DNA of 64,000 nucleotides, from assembly GCA_035578905.1 (NCBI GenBank), contig JAQJVL010000058.1, positions 3,229,388-3,293,387 of the forward strand. Reading direction: 5' to 3'. The number at the start of each line of letters is the position of its first letter. Within the stretch, counting starts at the first letter, position 1. Under the pieces are notes generated by a model. It saw only the letters and a program-made list of their open reading frames with translations, was not told where the DNA came from and did not search any database. The stretch is from Stictocephala bisonia (Eukaryota > Arthropoda > Insecta > Hemiptera > Membracidae). The position numbers and the translations under genes were made by a program. Of this stretch, positions 58,201 through 64,000 are shown piece after piece.

Positions 58201-60003
58201 TCAACACATCACTCGAGTATAATTTACAATCTACTCAACAGAAGTATGGAGACACTAATTATCTGATAGCAAACAAATATTATGATTTTAAAGATTTCTT
58301 TATAAATGATTAGCACATTAATGATCTATGCTATTTCAACACCGTGGAAGGCTCCAAGCTCCAGGGAGGTTGAAAAATTTTTCATCATGGAACCACTTTA
58401 TAATGAATGGGTTGGATGGCACATGGAGTCACGTAACGTGGGGTGCGGGCTGCTTTGCTCGGCTTGGCACCATGACCGCACACTTAGATATTACAACGTA
58501 TTTCAGCGAAGATATTTCGATTCACGTGAAATGCATTAATATTTTTAGTTCATATGTTATGTATTTACTTTATATAATTCTTTCAACCCACTAGTTCATT
58601 CCATTTCAGTCAATTTATTCATCATCAGAAGCCGTAATAAACAAACATGAAATTCCCGTTATGTCCTCACACTATTGTCATCTTATTTAGTAATACTCAT
58701 ATTCTGTTCAAAAAGAACCCCTTGCAAGGGTAGCCACGTTACAACCATATACTATACAGAAGCATTAAAAATAAATAAATAAAAAGAAAAAAATATGCCA
58801 CCCCAAAAAAACCCGAACCCAATGTTGTTTACAATGTATTGACCACACTAACAAAGATCTGTAGTTCCCTTTGCAATGCTAACATCACACTAACATGAAA
58901 TGGCTGCCGCTGTCGAATGACTGATTTATACATCATTAGCCTGCGCTCAGCACCCACCAAGACGTAGATATACGCCATCCACAGTGAATGTGGATTAACT
59001 TTTTTTATTCATTTTATAATGAATTAAGATAAGGAATTAATTGTGTATTGCATTACTGAAAAATGTGTATTACATGTAATTGATTGTATAGCACCTAGAA
59101 AGAAGACAGTACAATACCACTGTATGTGTATGGGTGGGTGGGAGGTAACAGTGAAACAAGGACACATCTTGCCAATAAACCTGTACGTGATGATTGGCTG
59201 CTGTAAAGAGTTATAGCGTGTTGTCTGGGATCTATGAGGATTACATGGGAACACTCCAGCGCATAAAGACATAACACCCCTTGTCACTCTAACCTAGCAA
59301 ATATAGCTATAGTTATGGTCGATATACATTGCATTCAGCTATTACACTCACTAACTGTTACATGCTATTCAAACATGAAATCACACATAATAATGGTTTG
59401 CAAAATTGGTAACAATAGAATTAAGGATATGTAAGATTTGAGGGATATCACATAATGATCATTCATTTAGCAAGGAACGTTTTTAAAATTCCATTTAAAA
59501 TTAAAATGGAAGTTCGTTTGAACAACAAATAAATACAAAAATACTGTTCTAATTCCTGTGATTACAATCCCAGCTTATAAGTGGTAAATAGCTTGCTTAC
59601 TATTTAGCTAAAAGCTTCCATATGATTGGAAGATTTAGTTACGGTACCAATATTTAAATAGAATAATCAGATCAGCTGATTTGACCTATATGACATCAGA
59701 GTTGACTGTGCAGCTGCACCGTGATTCCTATTGTCTGTATTTCACAAGTTATGAATATAAAACAAGACACTGGTAGATCAAAAGTGTCTTTTTTTCAAAA
59801 TCAATAATAGTGGTTGCAATGAAGAATATTTTATTTTTGCTTTCTTCCAAAAAGTAATTTACCATTGAGATTTCCTAGCATACATGTAGCTCTAACAGTA
59901 ATACTGATATATGTTTCAGGTTCCAGGAGAAATCTATTGTCTAAAGAATGTAATGGCTATTAAATTAAATTTAAAAGATGATCCTAGAAAAGAAAAGCTT
60001 CAA
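33362..60003 (+). CDS. pot1: POT1-like shelterin/telomere single-strand binding protein, 5' part (seven exons; 3' end outside window)
   Basis: Joined 33362-33370, 37923-38030, 40223-40366, 42142-42262, 50917-52646, 55378-55587, 59920-60003 is 2406 nt, 802 codons, all phases consistent. OB1 (residues about 8-115) begins YTALSDV, then VNLIGVINEI and GSVLVEIIDTS, matching the YTPL..VN.YGV and S.VTIVD pattern of POT1 OB1. OB2 (about 688-802) shows DLQCKVL, IQVIRVQDGT, IDIIIFDF and GEIYCLKNVMAIKL, matching LTCQLLG, FLLKVWDGT, IDILVYDN and GSFLRIYSLHTKL of human POT1 (from memory). Known role: binds telomeric single-strand DNA. Odd: about 500 extra residues between OB1 and OB2, and one GC-AG intron. 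The gene continues to the right. Confidence 0.82.
33371..34317. other. POT1 intron 1, first part: no recognised feature
   Basis: AT-rich. The 126-codon minus-strand frame at 34037-34417 has no recognisable domain and runs into the mobile element at 34322. Confidence 0.5.
34322..35454. mobile_element. Non-autonomous piggyBac-type element (TTAA target)
   Basis: Flanked by TTAA at 34318-34321 and 35455-35458. Terminal inverted repeat CCCTTTGAGGAC on the left equals the reverse complement of GTCCTCAAAGGG on the right. Subterminal right region has repeated GGGCCGxxxGATCGGCCC-like motifs (35335-35450). It retains the 5' end of a transposase gene on the minus strand (34753-34965) and has lost the rest, so it is an internally deleted derivative. 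Confidence 0.88.
34753..34965 (-). pseudogene. N-terminal remnant of a piggyBac-like transposase
   Basis: 70 residues starting MDRHKLRTSEL, with the acidic DSSGDLYDDDTDNDPNYDPL stretch typical of piggyBac transposase N-termini (a BIR/DxDPDYxP-like motif). The DDD catalytic domain is absent from the 1.1 kb element. Lies inside the TTAA-flanked element 34322-35454. Confidence 0.7.
35850..36783 (+). pseudogene. PHD-finger ORF1 of a non-LTR retrotransposon, with one frameshift
   Basis: Starting MSLTFCPVC, residues 5-58 form a PHD-like zinc finger (CPVC...GICCDNACKRWFHREC...WICSRVYC). Next is a long amphipathic coiled coil (about 75-190: LTKLDALLTKVDKIDDLAKD onwards), then an RRM-like nucleic acid-binding part (ASRLKNVLLHKVPE, then VTFYRLGQ...RPLKVVF). 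PHD-coiled-coil-RRM is a known ORF1 layout of CR1/Jockey-group LINEs. The frame stops at TGA (36672-36674), but the next frame continues DSLHQEMGRRAAAGESNLTI to TAA at 36781-36783, so one indel near 36670 broke it. Sense orientation, POT1 intron 1. Confidence 0.85.
36784..37200 (+). mobile_element. Remnant of the same LINE: start of ORF2 fused to putative 3' end
   Basis: Just after ORF1, the words SVYYQNV (about 36811-36831) match the usual first residues of LINE ORF2 endonuclease. Then similarity stops and AT-rich sequence ending TAGTAAATAAATTATA follows. The endonuclease and RT are missing, so either a large internal deletion or a 5'-end fragment is present. Boundaries uncertain. Confidence 0.4.
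37201..37922. other. POT1 intron 1, last part: no recognised feature
   Basis: AT-rich. Ends with the exon-2 acceptor TTTTATTTTACAG at 37910-37922. Confidence 0.5.
37923..38030 (+). CDS. pot1: POT1 exon 2: first strands of OB1
   Basis: 36 codons, phase 0 both ends; acceptor TTTTACAG|AAA and donor ATG|GTAAGT. Encodes KNKKYTALSDV, then FVNLIGVINEITPAIKRNKM. The YTxL and VNxxGV spacing is the opening of the Telo_bind (POT1/TEBP) OB fold, with basic residues after the second strand where POT1 proteins contact DNA. Confidence 0.82.
38167..38440. mobile_element. Short TTAA-flanked MITE, piggyBac type
   Basis: TTAA at 38163-38166 and 38441-38444. Left end CACGTTCAC and right end GTGAATGTG are inverted repeats with one mismatch. 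Right subterminal region has two TCGGGCCGGCCG blocks, one ending CGTTTGG and the other CGCGGTG. No ORF. The left end resembles that of 56165 (CACGTTCAGTGCG), suggesting one family. Confidence 0.8.
38445..39404. other. POT1 intron 2: no recognised feature
   Basis: AT-rich sequence with unassigned short open frames (38553-38744, 38660-38905). Confidence 0.5.
39405..39690 (+). repeat. tRNA-derived SINE, family A-related tail
   Basis: The head has a tRNA-like A-box region (GGTAGCGTAGTTGG, 39415-39428) and a B-box (AGTTCGATCCC, 39463-39473) at workable spacing. The body has CACCGGCTGTTCATTTG and the tail block TTGACGATCGGCGTCTTA followed by (AAAT)n. The tail is shared with 19670-20075 and 45243-45300. 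Confidence 0.75.
40223..40366 (+). CDS. pot1: POT1 exon 3: central strands of OB1
   Basis: 48 codons, phase 0 both ends; acceptor TTATTTCAG|CTG and donor AAG|GTAAGA. Encodes LGSVLVEIIDTS (strand with the conserved acidic D), STTLHLESEVLDQF, and then RRGLIIEFLDIK. The last segment corresponds to the GDIVRFHRLKIQ strand of POT1 OB1, conserving the G-I/L-I-x-F/x-x-L-x-I-K pattern. An aromatic residue known to stack on DNA in the human protein after the third strand looks replaced by Leu here, by my alignment. Confidence 0.82.
41190..41910 (+). repeat. SINE family A copy with tRNA-like head
   Basis: Head: TTGCTAGCTTAACGGTTATT (A-box-like) and AGGGGTTCAGGTCC (B-box-like). It then runs through GTAGCACAGTGCTCTAATCC, GTGTTGTGGAGATTGTAGGT, TTCTCTTAATACCGACATGC, CAACTAGCTGATAATCAGAC, CCTATGTCCCTTAGTTGCCC and a 3' part. 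An insertion of about 130 bp appears to separate the head from the body. Confidence 0.7.
42142..42262 (+). CDS. pot1: POT1 exon 4: end of OB1, with GC donor
   Basis: 40 codons plus 1 nt. Acceptor CCTGCACAG|GTA; donor CTG|GCAAGT (42263). Encodes VAKNDGEIRGEVWDEEEVRL and ends KKVPTS. The GC donor is inferred from frame: every nearby GT donor leads to a stop when joined to exon 5, whereas G|AT at 42262/50917 gives Asp and an open frame through all of exon 5. CTG|GCAAGT matches the GC-AG donor consensus. If unspliced, GGC AAG TGA ends the protein at once. Confidence 0.75.
42723..44382 (+). mobile_element. Helitron-like element 1
   Basis: Starts TCTATTTATATAAAAGCCAA and ends with a hairpin CACGCGAAGCGTG (44354-44366) 12 bp before a terminal CTAG (44379-44382), the Helitron hallmark (5' TC, 3' hairpin plus CTRR, no target duplication). 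No Rep-helicase, so non-autonomous. It contains the later TTAA-flanked insertion 43286-44094. Non-coding, in POT1 intron 4. Confidence 0.65.
43286..44094. mobile_element. TTAA-flanked piggyBac-type MITE nested in a Helitron-like element
   Basis: TTAA at 43282-43285 and 44095-44098. Left end CCCAGGATCGGTCGCGC and the reverse complement of the right end, CCCGGGATCAATCGCAC, match at 13 of 17 positions. Several internal GGTCGCGC blocks (43293, 43320, 43823, 43865). No ORF. Confidence 0.78.
44383..45241 (+). repeat. Two further Helitron-like 3' ends in tandem
   Basis: The 3' signature GGxTTGGCACGCGAAGxGTG-hairpin followed by GTCCCGTAG ends at 44689, and another (hairpin CACGCAAAGCATG, then CACTAG) ends at 45241. 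The copy starting near 44690 begins TATATATATAAAACAGCCAA and repeats CACTGA, AAAGGAAGTTAGCTTTAGTA and CACTAAGAAAGGA from element 1. Three 3' ends in one orientation suggest serial insertion or read-through duplication. Confidence 0.65.
45410..45640. repeat. CCTCCAGCCTACCCACACAATGATA-type minisatellite
   Basis: About nine imperfect copies of CCTCCAGC(C)TAxCC-AxACAxTGATA with and without an AAAGGC insert, giving alternating 25- and 31-bp periods. A SINE-A tail (45243-45300) lies just upstream. Non-coding; the 69-codon minus-strand frame here is a repeat shadow. Confidence 0.8.
46074..49121 (-). mobile_element. piggyBac-type transposon, 3.05 kb, with TTAA duplication
   Basis: TTAA at 46070-46073 and 49122-49125. 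Ends CACCTTTACCGAGCC and (right, reverse complement) CACCTTAATCGAGCC match at 13 of 15. Subterminal GAGCCACCCGGT motifs followed by GAGACC occur at 46110, 48865 and 48907, and an inverted one at about 49090-49110. Encodes a four-times-broken transposase on the minus strand (46785-48716). The 3' side contains (TA)n at 46241-46287. Confidence 0.92.
46785..48716 (-). pseudogene. piggyBac transposase, broken by a 71-bp duplication and three frameshifts
   Basis: Start MNRPSTSAGVSFND at 48716, an acidic N-terminus, then DRNLPEYVFGRLKKNELGPG. Catalytic Asp residues of the DDD triad are visible in TIDEM (47794), ITADNWF (47539) and GVDLLDM (47241). The C-terminal Cys-rich domain (CGKCPSLKERKTQYKCIKC...CVDC) ends at 46785. 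Breaks: (1) 48337-48407 is duplicated at 48408-48478 (71 bp); (2) one-base change near 47915, after YLRFDDS; (3) run of T at about 47347, after VPKK; (4) run of T at about 46920. All key residues survive, so decay is recent, or homopolymer errors contribute. Confidence 0.92.
49581..50916. other. POT1 intron 4, last part: no recognised feature
   Basis: AT-rich. A less AT-rich patch at 50100-50300 has no assignable content. Ends in the exon-5 acceptor TATTTTTCAG at 50916. Confidence 0.5.
50917..52646 (+). CDS. pot1: POT1 exon 5: 1.73-kb exon, disordered Lys/Ser-rich insertion and start of OB2
   Basis: 2 nt plus 576 codons, phase 0 at donor AAG|GTAATT. The first residues DKAKRSIKELRNWKKNNF resemble the helix that links OB1 to OB2 in POT1. 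About 500 residues follow, rich in Lys, Ser, Asn and Thr with few hydrophobics, many KxSxS and SPKDS-type sites, and an 18-residue tandem duplication (KITRSHSSTNISQL / KITRSSSSTCISQL, 51925-52030). The last 50 residues (KIHLLEVEYNGDVSTCEIE, DVDVPEKMDLQCK) re-enter folded sequence and open OB2. No stop in 1.7 kb. Without the flanking OB exons this would look like an anonymous low-complexity gene. Confidence 0.8.
52647..53460. other. POT1 intron 5, first part: short imperfect repeat block
   Basis: 53270-53455 holds about five imperfect copies of a unit of about 50 bp (CCTATGTCCTAGGTAACTTCAAATGTTGTTC-like pieces). Otherwise AT-rich without features. Confidence 0.55.
53461..54989. repeat. Large palindrome (foldback), arms about 520 bp
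   Basis: GATTCAAAAAGCAATGTACT at the left is the reverse complement of AGTACATTGCTTTTTGAATC at the right. ACCACATGTGAAGAAGG (53719) pairs with CCTTCTTCACATGTGGT (54710), and GTAAACCCTTGCAACCTTAA (53810) with the block at 54625. A loop of about 450 bp lies between (about 54010-54470). Arms are about 80-90% alike by eye. The open frames at 54517-55157 are arm sequence. Confidence 0.87.
55378..55587 (+). CDS. pot1: POT1 exon 6: OB2 core
   Basis: 70 codons, phase 0 both ends; acceptor TTGATTTCAG|GTT and donor ATT|GTAAGT. Encodes VLSHFYLFGDNIQVIRVQDG, a 40-residue connecting segment with KDSWEEVVATIL, and CIDIIIFDFPLMENPI. The RVQDGT and IDIIIFD strands match KVWDGT and IDILVYD of POT1 OB2. This is the strongest single piece of evidence for the POT1 assignment. 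Confidence 0.87.
55588..56160. other. POT1 intron 6, first part, with a truncated SINE-A piece
   Basis: AT-rich. 56113-56160 (CAGGCACAGTGCTGTAACCC, AGTGTTGTGAAGATTAA) is a SINE-A fragment into which, or next to which, the TTAA element at 56165 inserted. A possible tRNA-like head (GTGGGTAGCTTATCGGCTAA) is at 55840-55860. Confidence 0.5.
56165..57706. mobile_element. piggyBac-type element (probable), TTAA-flanked, decayed
   Basis: TTAA at 56161-56164 and 57707-57710. Left end CACGTTCAGTGCG and the reverse complement of the right end, CACATTTTGTGCG, match at 10 of 13. It has a transposase N-terminal remnant (56498-56671) on the plus strand and an inserted SINE-A piece at about 56860-57055. A second TTAACACATT at 57143 could instead be the left end of a smaller, GC-rich derivative (57147-57706); the data do not decide. 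Confidence 0.6.
56498..56671 (+). pseudogene. N-terminal remnant of a piggyBac-like transposase
   Basis: 57 residues starting MADNTVDDLDLSDD, with an acidic SEDSDTESDESDDYDEV run typical of piggyBac N-termini. After the stop, other frames give PGDCSPIDWF and MDRIQTTTYDVINNFF, resembling the PxDxF...I..xTNxYA region that precedes the catalytic domain. No DDD motifs. Decayed. Confidence 0.6.
57711..59919. other. POT1 intron 6, last part: no supported gene
   Basis: AT-rich. 59660-59730 (CAGCTGATTTGACCTATATGAC, CCGTGATTCCTATTG) resembles 33048-33102 at the putative POT1 promoter. Open frames at 58306-58594 and 59024-59287 have no recognisable domain. Confidence 0.5.
59920..60003 (+). CDS. pot1: POT1 exon 7: OB2 strand, last exon inside the window
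   Basis: 28 codons, phase 0 both ends; acceptor TATGTTTCAG|GTT and donor CAA|GTAAGT. Encodes VPGEIYCLKNVMAIKLNLKD and ends RKEKLQ. It aligns with GSFLRIYSLHTKL of human OB2. The next expected block (the LHGGTSYGRG region and the C-terminal TPP1-binding domain) was not found before position 64000, so the gene runs on. Confidence 0.78.
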
Positions 60004-60176
60004 GTAAGTAAAGTAACTTTGAAAAGTAAAGTTGTTTATTTCTGATAGTTGTGTGAGTGTTATAACTGCTCCAGGATCCAGCTGGTACATCTAGTTGGGT
60101 TAAAACCTTAATCATATTAGTTACAAATAGATTTCTCATGTAATAGGAATATTTGAGCCATTAATTTGGTTAGTTA

Positions 60177-60320
60177 GTGAGGCCGGCAACCACAGCTGGT
60201 TCAAACTGCATTACATTTACATGGACTACAATAGCGCTTCACAATGGACCACAAAAACATCTGATAATTTGATACACAAAATTTAACAATGGATGAGAAA
60301 CCTATGTGTTTGTATATAAT
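60177..60320 (+). repeat. Dispersed repeat family B, copy 3
   Basis: GTGAGGCCGGCAACCACAGC, CTGCATTACATTTACATGGA, AATAGCGCTTCACAATGGAC and CACAAAAACATCTGATAAT; same order as 28165-28320. Confidence 0.7.
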
Positions 60321-61815
60321 CAATGAATAAAACCAAGTGTATCAAATCATTATGCATGCTATATATTTTCTTAATGTTTTAGAAGTTTTAAATATAAAGT
60401 TTTATTTTTTTTATGTATGCTATAGTTTCTTTTTATTTATTTTTGATACATGCAAATAATAGAAAGTTACTTAAACCCACTGCCAATCTATGCCAAGAGT
60501 TTCCTGCCCACAAAAACAATACCACTATCGTGCCGTTATGGAACTTTGCATTACCAGTTTTGTTTGATCAATTACTGGTAGATAGTAGCACAATCAATTG
60601 ACAAAAACCCTATTAGTTATTATAAGAAGTATTGAACATTTTCGTGTTGGTACAACTGCGTTTTAAGTGATTTCTCTCATCAGGTCGTTAACCTGATGTG
60701 TTGGTAACTTTGTATTTGAAAACAAACATGGCAGAAGGCTATTGTGGTTTGAGGAAATTGATTGTTATATAGATTTTTATTGACTGACGTAAGTATTATA
60801 GAGTTGTAAATAGTGATGTGGTTTTGTCGTCGATTAATAGTTATGATGTAACTTCTGATGATGATAGTGAAGAGGTTCCTCCATATTGTTTGTGGGTGTA
60901 GGTCATCAGCGGTGCTGCAAGTGAAGTAATTCATAATGTTTTCACAAATTAATACATATTTTGGATAATTTAGAACTTTATTGTTATGAGTGTAATGTTT
61001 CCTTCTTATGATGTAATGTTGTAATTGTTATCCTTCATGAACAAAGGATGTTAAGTATGCTGGTTGTAGAATTTTAGTGGCCATGACTATAAAATCAAGG
61101 AAAAATAGGAATTTCCAGGTGCTGCAAACCCTTTGCAACCAGCATTTCAATGGTGGGTTAATTTAAATTACATTCTGCAGTAATTTCTTTCATTTTTTGT
61201 TTTTCTATATAGGTATATAAAATCTAATATCTGTATAGCCACATTTGTAACTCACTCACTCATGTATACAAATTCTAACCCACTTCCAGATGTGCTAGAA
61301 ACTTGAAATTTGGCACACTTGTAGCTTTTACAGAGCAACTGACGAGAAAATTTCGAAAACTAAAAAAAAAATGTCGAACGAGAATTTTGAATTGTGTGCA
61401 GAGTTTTACTTGCGGCTTCATTGTGGGCAAACCATTGGTTTTAGAGCAAATCTGACACCATACTTCAGATTTGTAATTAAATTTCCTACAATTTTGTTGA
61501 GATGTAATTTTTTTGTATTTTTAATATTAACTACGCAAAAAATCATTAAATTTCACCTTTTGCTCAAAAAATTCTATTTTAGTTATGTTTTTCGTATTTT
61601 ATTATCATACTACGATAATTTAAGAACTTAAAACCATACACACTGTTTAGATTTACTACTTTGTTACCAAAACAGCTTTGAAATTTGATTTTTTTCACTC
61701 TTCATAACTTAGAAAAAATTCAAAATGGCTGACGTGAAACTGCTGACCATTTTGCAGAGTTAAGGTTGTTGAGGGAGACAAAGTAGTTGGACATTTGCCA
61801 TCATTACGTGAAAAT
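60321..61815. other. POT1 intron 7: AT-rich, possible Helitron-like start
   Basis: 61205-61330 (TCTATATAGGTATATAAAATC, then ACTCACTCACTCATG and GAAACTTGAAATTTGGCAC) resembles 5' regions of Helitron-like elements. No 3' end was identified. No exon of POT1 seen. Confidence 0.4.
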
Positions 61816-61867
61816 TACCAATCATGACGTTTCGATTTGGTAAAACCCAAACCTTTTTCAAGTGCTA
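61816..61867 (-). ncRNA. Hammerhead-like ribozyme motif of a Penelope-like element (degenerate)
   Basis: On the minus strand: TTGAAAAA (degenerate CUGAUGA box), stem II GGTTTGG/CCAAATC with a GTTTTA loop, then GAAAC directly followed by GTC (very short stem III plus cleavage triplet). Known: Penelope-like elements carry short-stem-III hammerheads near their termini. It is in the same orientation as, and about 0.65 kb 3' of, the Penelope ORF at 62521-64000. The first core box departs from consensus, so catalysis is doubtful. Confidence 0.45.
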
Positions 61868-62520
61868 AAAACTAAATTACATCTACACAAACATTTTTTA
61901 AAACTACATTCTTAAACTAATAAACTTATCTACTTTAGTAATTATCTACATTTTAACCTAGATCCTAGAATGGGGTACAACAAACAGAACTTCTACTAAA
62001 TATAAAAATGTTAACAGGGTTAAATTAATATCATCAATTAGGCACTGTCAAGGTCACGATATCAAAGAAAAAATGTCAAAACACAATTAAATTAATATTC
62101 AAATCAGACTAAAATAAGATTACATTAACTAATCATAAATAAAATAAATATATGGTACCTGAAAAACACTATTAATTTAAAGTAACATTCAACATGCACA
62201 AAAATGATATATATGACTCTGAAGGACTGAGACTACTATTACAATTACATTTTAACCTGAAAAGACAACAATTATTAGGAATAAAACAATACAATAATCA
62301 AATATTACAAAAATGATGAAGTCTTACGACCCGCAGTGACGATGGCGTCTAGACGTCCCAGGCACGAAGTGAGGATGATACAATCCAAATGCAGTGTCTA
62401 CAAAGTTCCCTCCAAGGTGATAAAACCCGGGGACAAGACAAACATACACACTACACTTCACAACAACCATACACAGACTGACGAGGTCAGGGACGTACGC
62501 TCCGAGATTGCTGAGGTGAC

Positions 62521-64000
62521 TCAGGTACGGGGACAGGGACGTAGACTCATGGGGTGTTTAATTGTTGTAGGTGCAGGTGGTGTAGGATTCTGGTTAGATG
62601 ATGTCATGAGTGTACTGAACTTTTTATCAAGTGTGTTTTTAAGTAAAGGAACCCAAATGGGTCTAACTTCTATGCTACTTTAACTGATTACTTGTTCATT
62701 ATTTATTTTCATAAAGGCACCTTCGATGAATTTACGTTTAAAAAAATGTGGTTCCCTGTGAAGTATTTTAGTGTTATCCCAGTTAAATCTGTGTTCATTG
62801 TTCCAGGCATGTTCAGCTAATTTAGAATGTTTAGTGTCTCCTTTTTTAATGTTATTTTTGTGTTCTTTTAGCCAAACTTCCAGTGGTCTCTTTGTTTCCC
62901 CTATGTATTTTTCATTGCATTCACAAGTAATGCAATATACTACATTTTTGGAGGATTGCTCCTCATTCTTTGGTTTAGTTTTAGTCAAAGACTGTCTTAG
63001 TGTATTTTGTGTGTTGAATGATGTTCTGATTTTGTATTTTCTAGCTATGCGTCTGATTTTTTCTGAAAGGTTAGGCGTATATGGAATGGACATGAATGCT
63101 TTAGGCTTTTCTGTGTCAGTGAGTGTTTGTTTGCGTTTTCTTATTTGTTTGCATTTGTTTATGAGAGTCTGAGGGTAGCCATTGTTTATTAGATCTTTGG
63201 AAACATTTTTTAGTTCATTATCTAGTTTAGTTTTGTCTGAGCATATGGCTCGGGCCCTACACCTTCTTTAACAGTTTGTGGGTGGATGGAATTGAAATTG
63301 AGGTATTTGCCTGTGTGAGTTTGTTTTCTGTAGACTGATGTTTTAAGGCCATGTTTTGTTTTTTCTACATTTACATCCAAAAATGATAATTTATTGTTTA
63401 CTTCTTTTTCCATGGTGAATTTAATGGTGGGTGAAACCTTGTTCAAGTGTTCTAAAAATCCTTCTAAATTTGGTTCACCGTGACTCCAGCAGACAAATGT
63501 GTCGTCCACGTACCTAAGCCAAACCTTAGGTTTGAGATTTGAGGAAGCAACTGCTTGTTCCTCAAACTCTTCCATGTAGATATTGGCAAAAATAAGTGAT
63601 AGTGGGGAACCCATTGCTATACCATCATCCTGGCGGTATATTTGACCTTCTATTTCAAAGTGATTACATTCAGTGCAAAGCTGTAAAAGTTCCATTATTA
63701 CGTTAATTGGCAGTTTGGTACGTTCTGAAAGTTTAGTGTCTTGGTTAAGCCTGTTTTCGATTATTCTTAGTTTCTTTTACCGGAATATTAGTGAACAAGT
63801 TAACTACATCAAAACTTACAAGAATGTCATTATTATTTATAGTCATGGTTTTTGTCATTTCAGTGAATTCTTTTGAATTCTTTACATGTAATGTTGTGTT
63901 GTTAGCCAAAGGAGTGATTATTGGAAGGAGAAACTTGCATAATTCAGGGGCAGGAGAATCTCTGGAGCTAACAATAGGTCGTAAGGGAATGTTAGGTTTG
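62521..64000 (-). pseudogene. Penelope-like retroelement, RT plus GIY-YIG endonuclease, truncated by window edge and decayed
   Basis: Minus strand. From the right edge: LVSFDVVNLFTNIPVKET, then (after a frame change near 63770) ENRLNQDTKLSERTKLPI, DDGIAMGSPLSLIFANIYME, and RYVDDTF (the RT YxDD). After a second frame change near 63255 a linker leads to FMSIPYTPNLSEKI and the GIY-YIG domain NVVYCITCECNEKYIGETKR...LKEHKNNI (about 62955-62850). TAA at 62682-62680 is in frame with a further 52 codons (SSIEVRPIWVPLLKN...) to TGA at 62521. RT followed by GIY-YIG is the Penelope hallmark. The 5' part lies outside the window. Confidence 0.9.

Noticed and set aside
62336..62683. 115-residue plus-strand frame
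   Set aside because: Antisense to the C-terminal part of the Penelope-like ORF, which reads through in the same interval on the minus strand.
60004..64000. Further POT1 exons
   Set aside because: I looked for an acceptor followed by the next expected POT1 block (HGGTSYGRG-like) and found none; the frame at 60413-60601 has no POT1 similarity.

Overview
This is a 64 kb piece of an AT-rich, intron-rich animal genome, almost certainly an insect and perhaps a hemipteran (species not determinable by reading). The evidence is a spliced TipE/TEH sodium-channel auxiliary-subunit gene (an arthropod family), long introns with GT/GC-AG junctions, degenerate CCTAA/TTAGG tracts, and a dense mixed transposon load: piggyBac-type, hAT, Helitron-like, non-LTR, Penelope-like, tRNA-derived SINE and foldback elements. 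Nothing looks bacterial, and there is no operon, rRNA gene, canonical tRNA gene or CRISPR.

Two host genes, both on the + strand, account for the exons. (1) 1897-23494: a complete TipE/TEH-family gene of six coding exons (1897-1977, 6039-6317, 13316-13518, 18622-18882, 21848-22142, 23216-23494). The junction phases agree throughout and give 465 codons. (2) 33362 to beyond the right edge: the 5' part of a POT1 (protection of telomeres) homologue, seven coding exons (33362-33370, 37923-38030, 40223-40366, 42142-42262, 50917-52646, 55378-55587, 59920-60003), 802 codons so far, ending inside the second OB fold. A single 1.73 kb exon inserts about 500 Lys/Ser-rich residues between OB1 and OB2, and the intron before it appears to be GC-AG with an immediate in-frame stop.

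The most unusual structures are two tandem arrays in the TEH gene. An 85-bp array (441-1899) runs up to and ends at the start codon. A 127-bp array (about 10060-13428, 26 acceptor-bearing units) runs into exon 3. Each 127-bp unit repeats the exon-3 splice acceptor plus the first part of the exon. Because 127 is not a multiple of 3, only the last copy can be read into the rest of the exon. Each unit also parses as a 45-nt phase-0 micro-exon plus an 82-nt mini-intron.

The intergenic stretch 23.5-33.0 kb holds the TEH 3'UTR, two minisatellites, SINE copies and a decayed transposase-like fragment. The POT1 introns (33.4-60 kb) hold at least four TTAA-flanked piggyBac-type elements and a fifth probable one. 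The largest (46074-49121) carries a broken transposase and sits inside a foldback element. The same introns contain a cluster of Helitron-like ends, a PHD-finger ORF1 of a non-LTR element and a large palindrome. The right end (62521-64000) is a decayed Penelope-like element on the - strand with RT and GIY-YIG parts, and a hammerhead-like motif lies just 3' of it.
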